DNA of 8,060 bases, taken from NCBI GenBank assembly GCA_024543015.1, contig JAMXCY010000038.1:1-8060 (forward strand), read 5' to 3'. The stretch's first letter is position 1, and every line of letters starts with the position of its first letter. The notes beneath the pieces were generated by a model, which saw only the letters and a program-made list of their open reading frames with translations, had not been told where the DNA came from and did no database searches. The stretch comes from Candidatus Omnitrophota bacterium (lineage in GTDB: Bacteria > Omnitrophota > Gorgyraeia > JAFGHF01). Shown here in pieces: positions 7,901-8,060 of this stretch. Made by a program: the position numbers and the translations under genes.

Positions 7901-8060
7901 TGGGAAGTAAGGCATCCGGCCTTTCTTTCTCGATAATCTTCTCTAAAACCTCAGGGGTAATCGGTTCTATGTAAGTAGCATCGGCCATCTCCGGGTCAGT
8001 CATTATCGTGGCGGGATTGGAATTGACCAGGATGACTTTAAACCCTTCTTCTTTAAGCGC
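4962..8060 (-). CDS. carB: Carbamoyl-phosphate synthase large subunit, 5' end truncated by window
   Basis: The cytoplasmic large subunit makes carbamoyl phosphate from bicarbonate, two ATP and ammonia channelled from the CarA glutaminase, feeding UMP and arginine synthesis. The frame is open from the right edge for 1032 residues. By match to the E. coli protein only about 35 N-terminal residues are missing, so the Met at 8003 is internal (it lies in the NPATIMTDPE motif). Numbering from the edge, the first ATP-grasp half has PSFTLGGTGGG (135-145) and EMNPR (264-268), and the second half starts at KIMILGGGPNRIGQG (about 521) with PSYVLGGRAM (676-685) and EVNPR (801-805). Residues matching E. 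coli Arg129, Arg169, Glu215, Glu299, Asn301, Arg303 and Arg675, Arg715, Glu761, Glu841, Asn843 are all present, so both active sites look intact. A C-terminal MGS-like allosteric domain spans about 905-1032. The gene ends in TAG, 9 bases before pyrG. Identity is essentially certain. Confidence 0.98.
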   Translation of the reverse strand, partial: ALKEEGFKVILVNSNPATIMTDPEMADATYIEPITPEVLEKIIEKERPDALLPTLGGQTGLNTAMKLVERGTLDKYNVQMIGADYEAIKKAEDRKHFKKAMQKIGLDLPESALAYTIKEAKQALKKLGLPLIIRPSFTLGGTGGGIVETEKEFTRIADLGLKNSMISEILIEESIVGWKEYELEVMRDLKDNVVIICSIENFDPMGIHTGDSITVAPAQTLTDKEYQKMRDAAIAIIREIGVETGGSNIQFAVNPTDGRMVVIEMNPRVSRSSALASKATGFPIAKFAAKLAVGYTLDEIRNDITKETPASFEPTIDYCVVKIPRFTFEKFPEAKDVLGVSMKSVGETMAIGRTFKEALQKGLRGLEIGHWGLDNQKDYRVISDEKLKHRLIEPNASRIFYIKYALQKGLSVDEIVQLTKIDPWFIENIKQIVELEKEIQGLSKIPNELLLKAKQYGFSDRQIADLINSDELTIRSLRKKQGIEATFKLVDTCSAEFEAYTPYYYSTYETEDETRGSKKKKIMILGGGPNRIGQGIEFDYCCCHASFALKELGYETIMVNSNPETVSTDYDTSDKLYFEPLTFEDVMNIVDKEKPDGVIVQFGGQTPLNLSKQLEDAGVPIIGTAVKSIDRAEDRDKFSKLVTKLKINQPENGSATSAQQAREVAKRVGYPVLVRPSYVLGGRAMRLVYNQASLNEFIQEARDTSREHPILIDKFLEEAVEVDVDAISDGKITVVAGIMEHIEEAGIHSGDSACVLPPHTLNKDIINTIEQYTCAISKELKVKGLLNIQFAVKGKSVYVLEVNPRASRTVPFVSKATGVSLAKIAAKVMAGKSLKELNFTERKEVSHVSVKESVLPFSRFSGVDIILGPEMKSTGEVMGIDSSFGIAFYKSQMAAGQSLPHKGKVFISVKDADKRKIILAAQKLHDLNFEIMATEGTCKALHAHKIKAQLVGKIGEGSTEILNLIKQGKMKLIINTPTGEERQSDMKLIRSSAVLHGVPCITTVQGAQAAVNGIDSIIKGDFKVKAIQEWNS

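Larger units (their letters stand above)
1..8060 (-). other. Nucleotide-biosynthesis operon segment carB-pyrG-guaA-purS-purQ-purL
   Basis: Six genes on one strand have junctions of +9, -1, +3, +1 and -37 bases, leaving only 13 non-coding bases in the whole window. No inverted repeat with a T-run fits in any junction, so transcription is inferred to run through the whole block. The promoter and any control element (attenuator, pyrimidine or purine sensor) must lie beyond the right edge, where carA is the expected neighbour, unless internal promoters sit within coding sequence. The block continues past the left edge at least to the end of purL. Co-transcription is inferred from spacing and was not shown. 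Confidence 0.85.

Noticed and set aside
8001..8003. ATG at 8003 as the carB start
   Set aside because: The 19 codons before it up to the edge encode the conserved ALKEEGFKVILVNSNPATI segment, so this Met is internal and the true start is outside the window.
1..8060. Search for tRNA, rRNA, riboswitch, terminator, CRISPR, insertion sequence or attachment site
   Set aside because: Nearly every base is coding and all genes are intact or edge-cut. I saw no direct-repeat arrays, transposase fragments, terminal inverted repeats or hairpins followed by T-runs in the few non-coding bases.
4962..8060. Similarity between the two halves of CarB as a repeat or recent duplication
   Set aside because: The two ATP-grasp halves are the ancient internal duplication common to all carbamoyl-phosphate synthases, not a recent event.

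Overview
The window is completely filled by one tightly packed, co-directional gene block on the minus strand. Read in the direction of transcription (right to left), the order is carB (5' end cut by the right edge), pyrG, guaA, purS, purQ, purL (3' end cut by the left edge). All six encode core enzymes of de novo nucleotide synthesis. Intergenic distances are +9, -1 (with the GTG start of guaA), +3, +1 and -37 bases. There is therefore no room for an internal promoter, terminator, riboswitch or RNA gene between genes, and the block is best read as part of a single operon. The plus strand carries nothing I can support.

How the genes work together: CarB makes carbamoyl phosphate for UMP and arginine. 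PyrG converts UTP to CTP. PurS, PurQ and PurL form the three-part FGAM synthase of the purine pathway. GuaA converts XMP to GMP. The shared theme is chemical: every step represented uses ATP plus the amide nitrogen of glutamine, released by a class I (Cys-His-Glu) glutaminase. That glutaminase is fused in PyrG and GuaA, separate in PurQ, and expected as the separate CarA subunit for CarB; carA is probably just beyond the right edge. Purine and pyrimidine steps are interleaved rather than kept in separate operons.

Organism: clearly bacterial. The small-PurL plus PurS/PurQ form of FGAM synthase rules out a gamma-proteobacterial type with one large PurL. Base composition is moderate and AT-leaning, and Shine-Dalgarno sites are recognisable. 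The mixed purine/pyrimidine gene order and the PurL sequence style (EHCGY, then a Lys-rich linker, then ESHNHP) make me think of an uncultivated lineage near Omnitrophota / Elusimicrobia / Planctomycetes. This is a weak impression, not a demonstrated assignment.

All catalytic residues I could check by family knowledge are present, and I see no frameshift, mobile element, repeat array or foreign segment. I did not find an undescribed biological system here. The points worth a second look are the glutamine-themed gene grouping, the 37-base purQ/purL overlap with the over-printed PurQ tail, and the altered ornithine-site residues in CarB.
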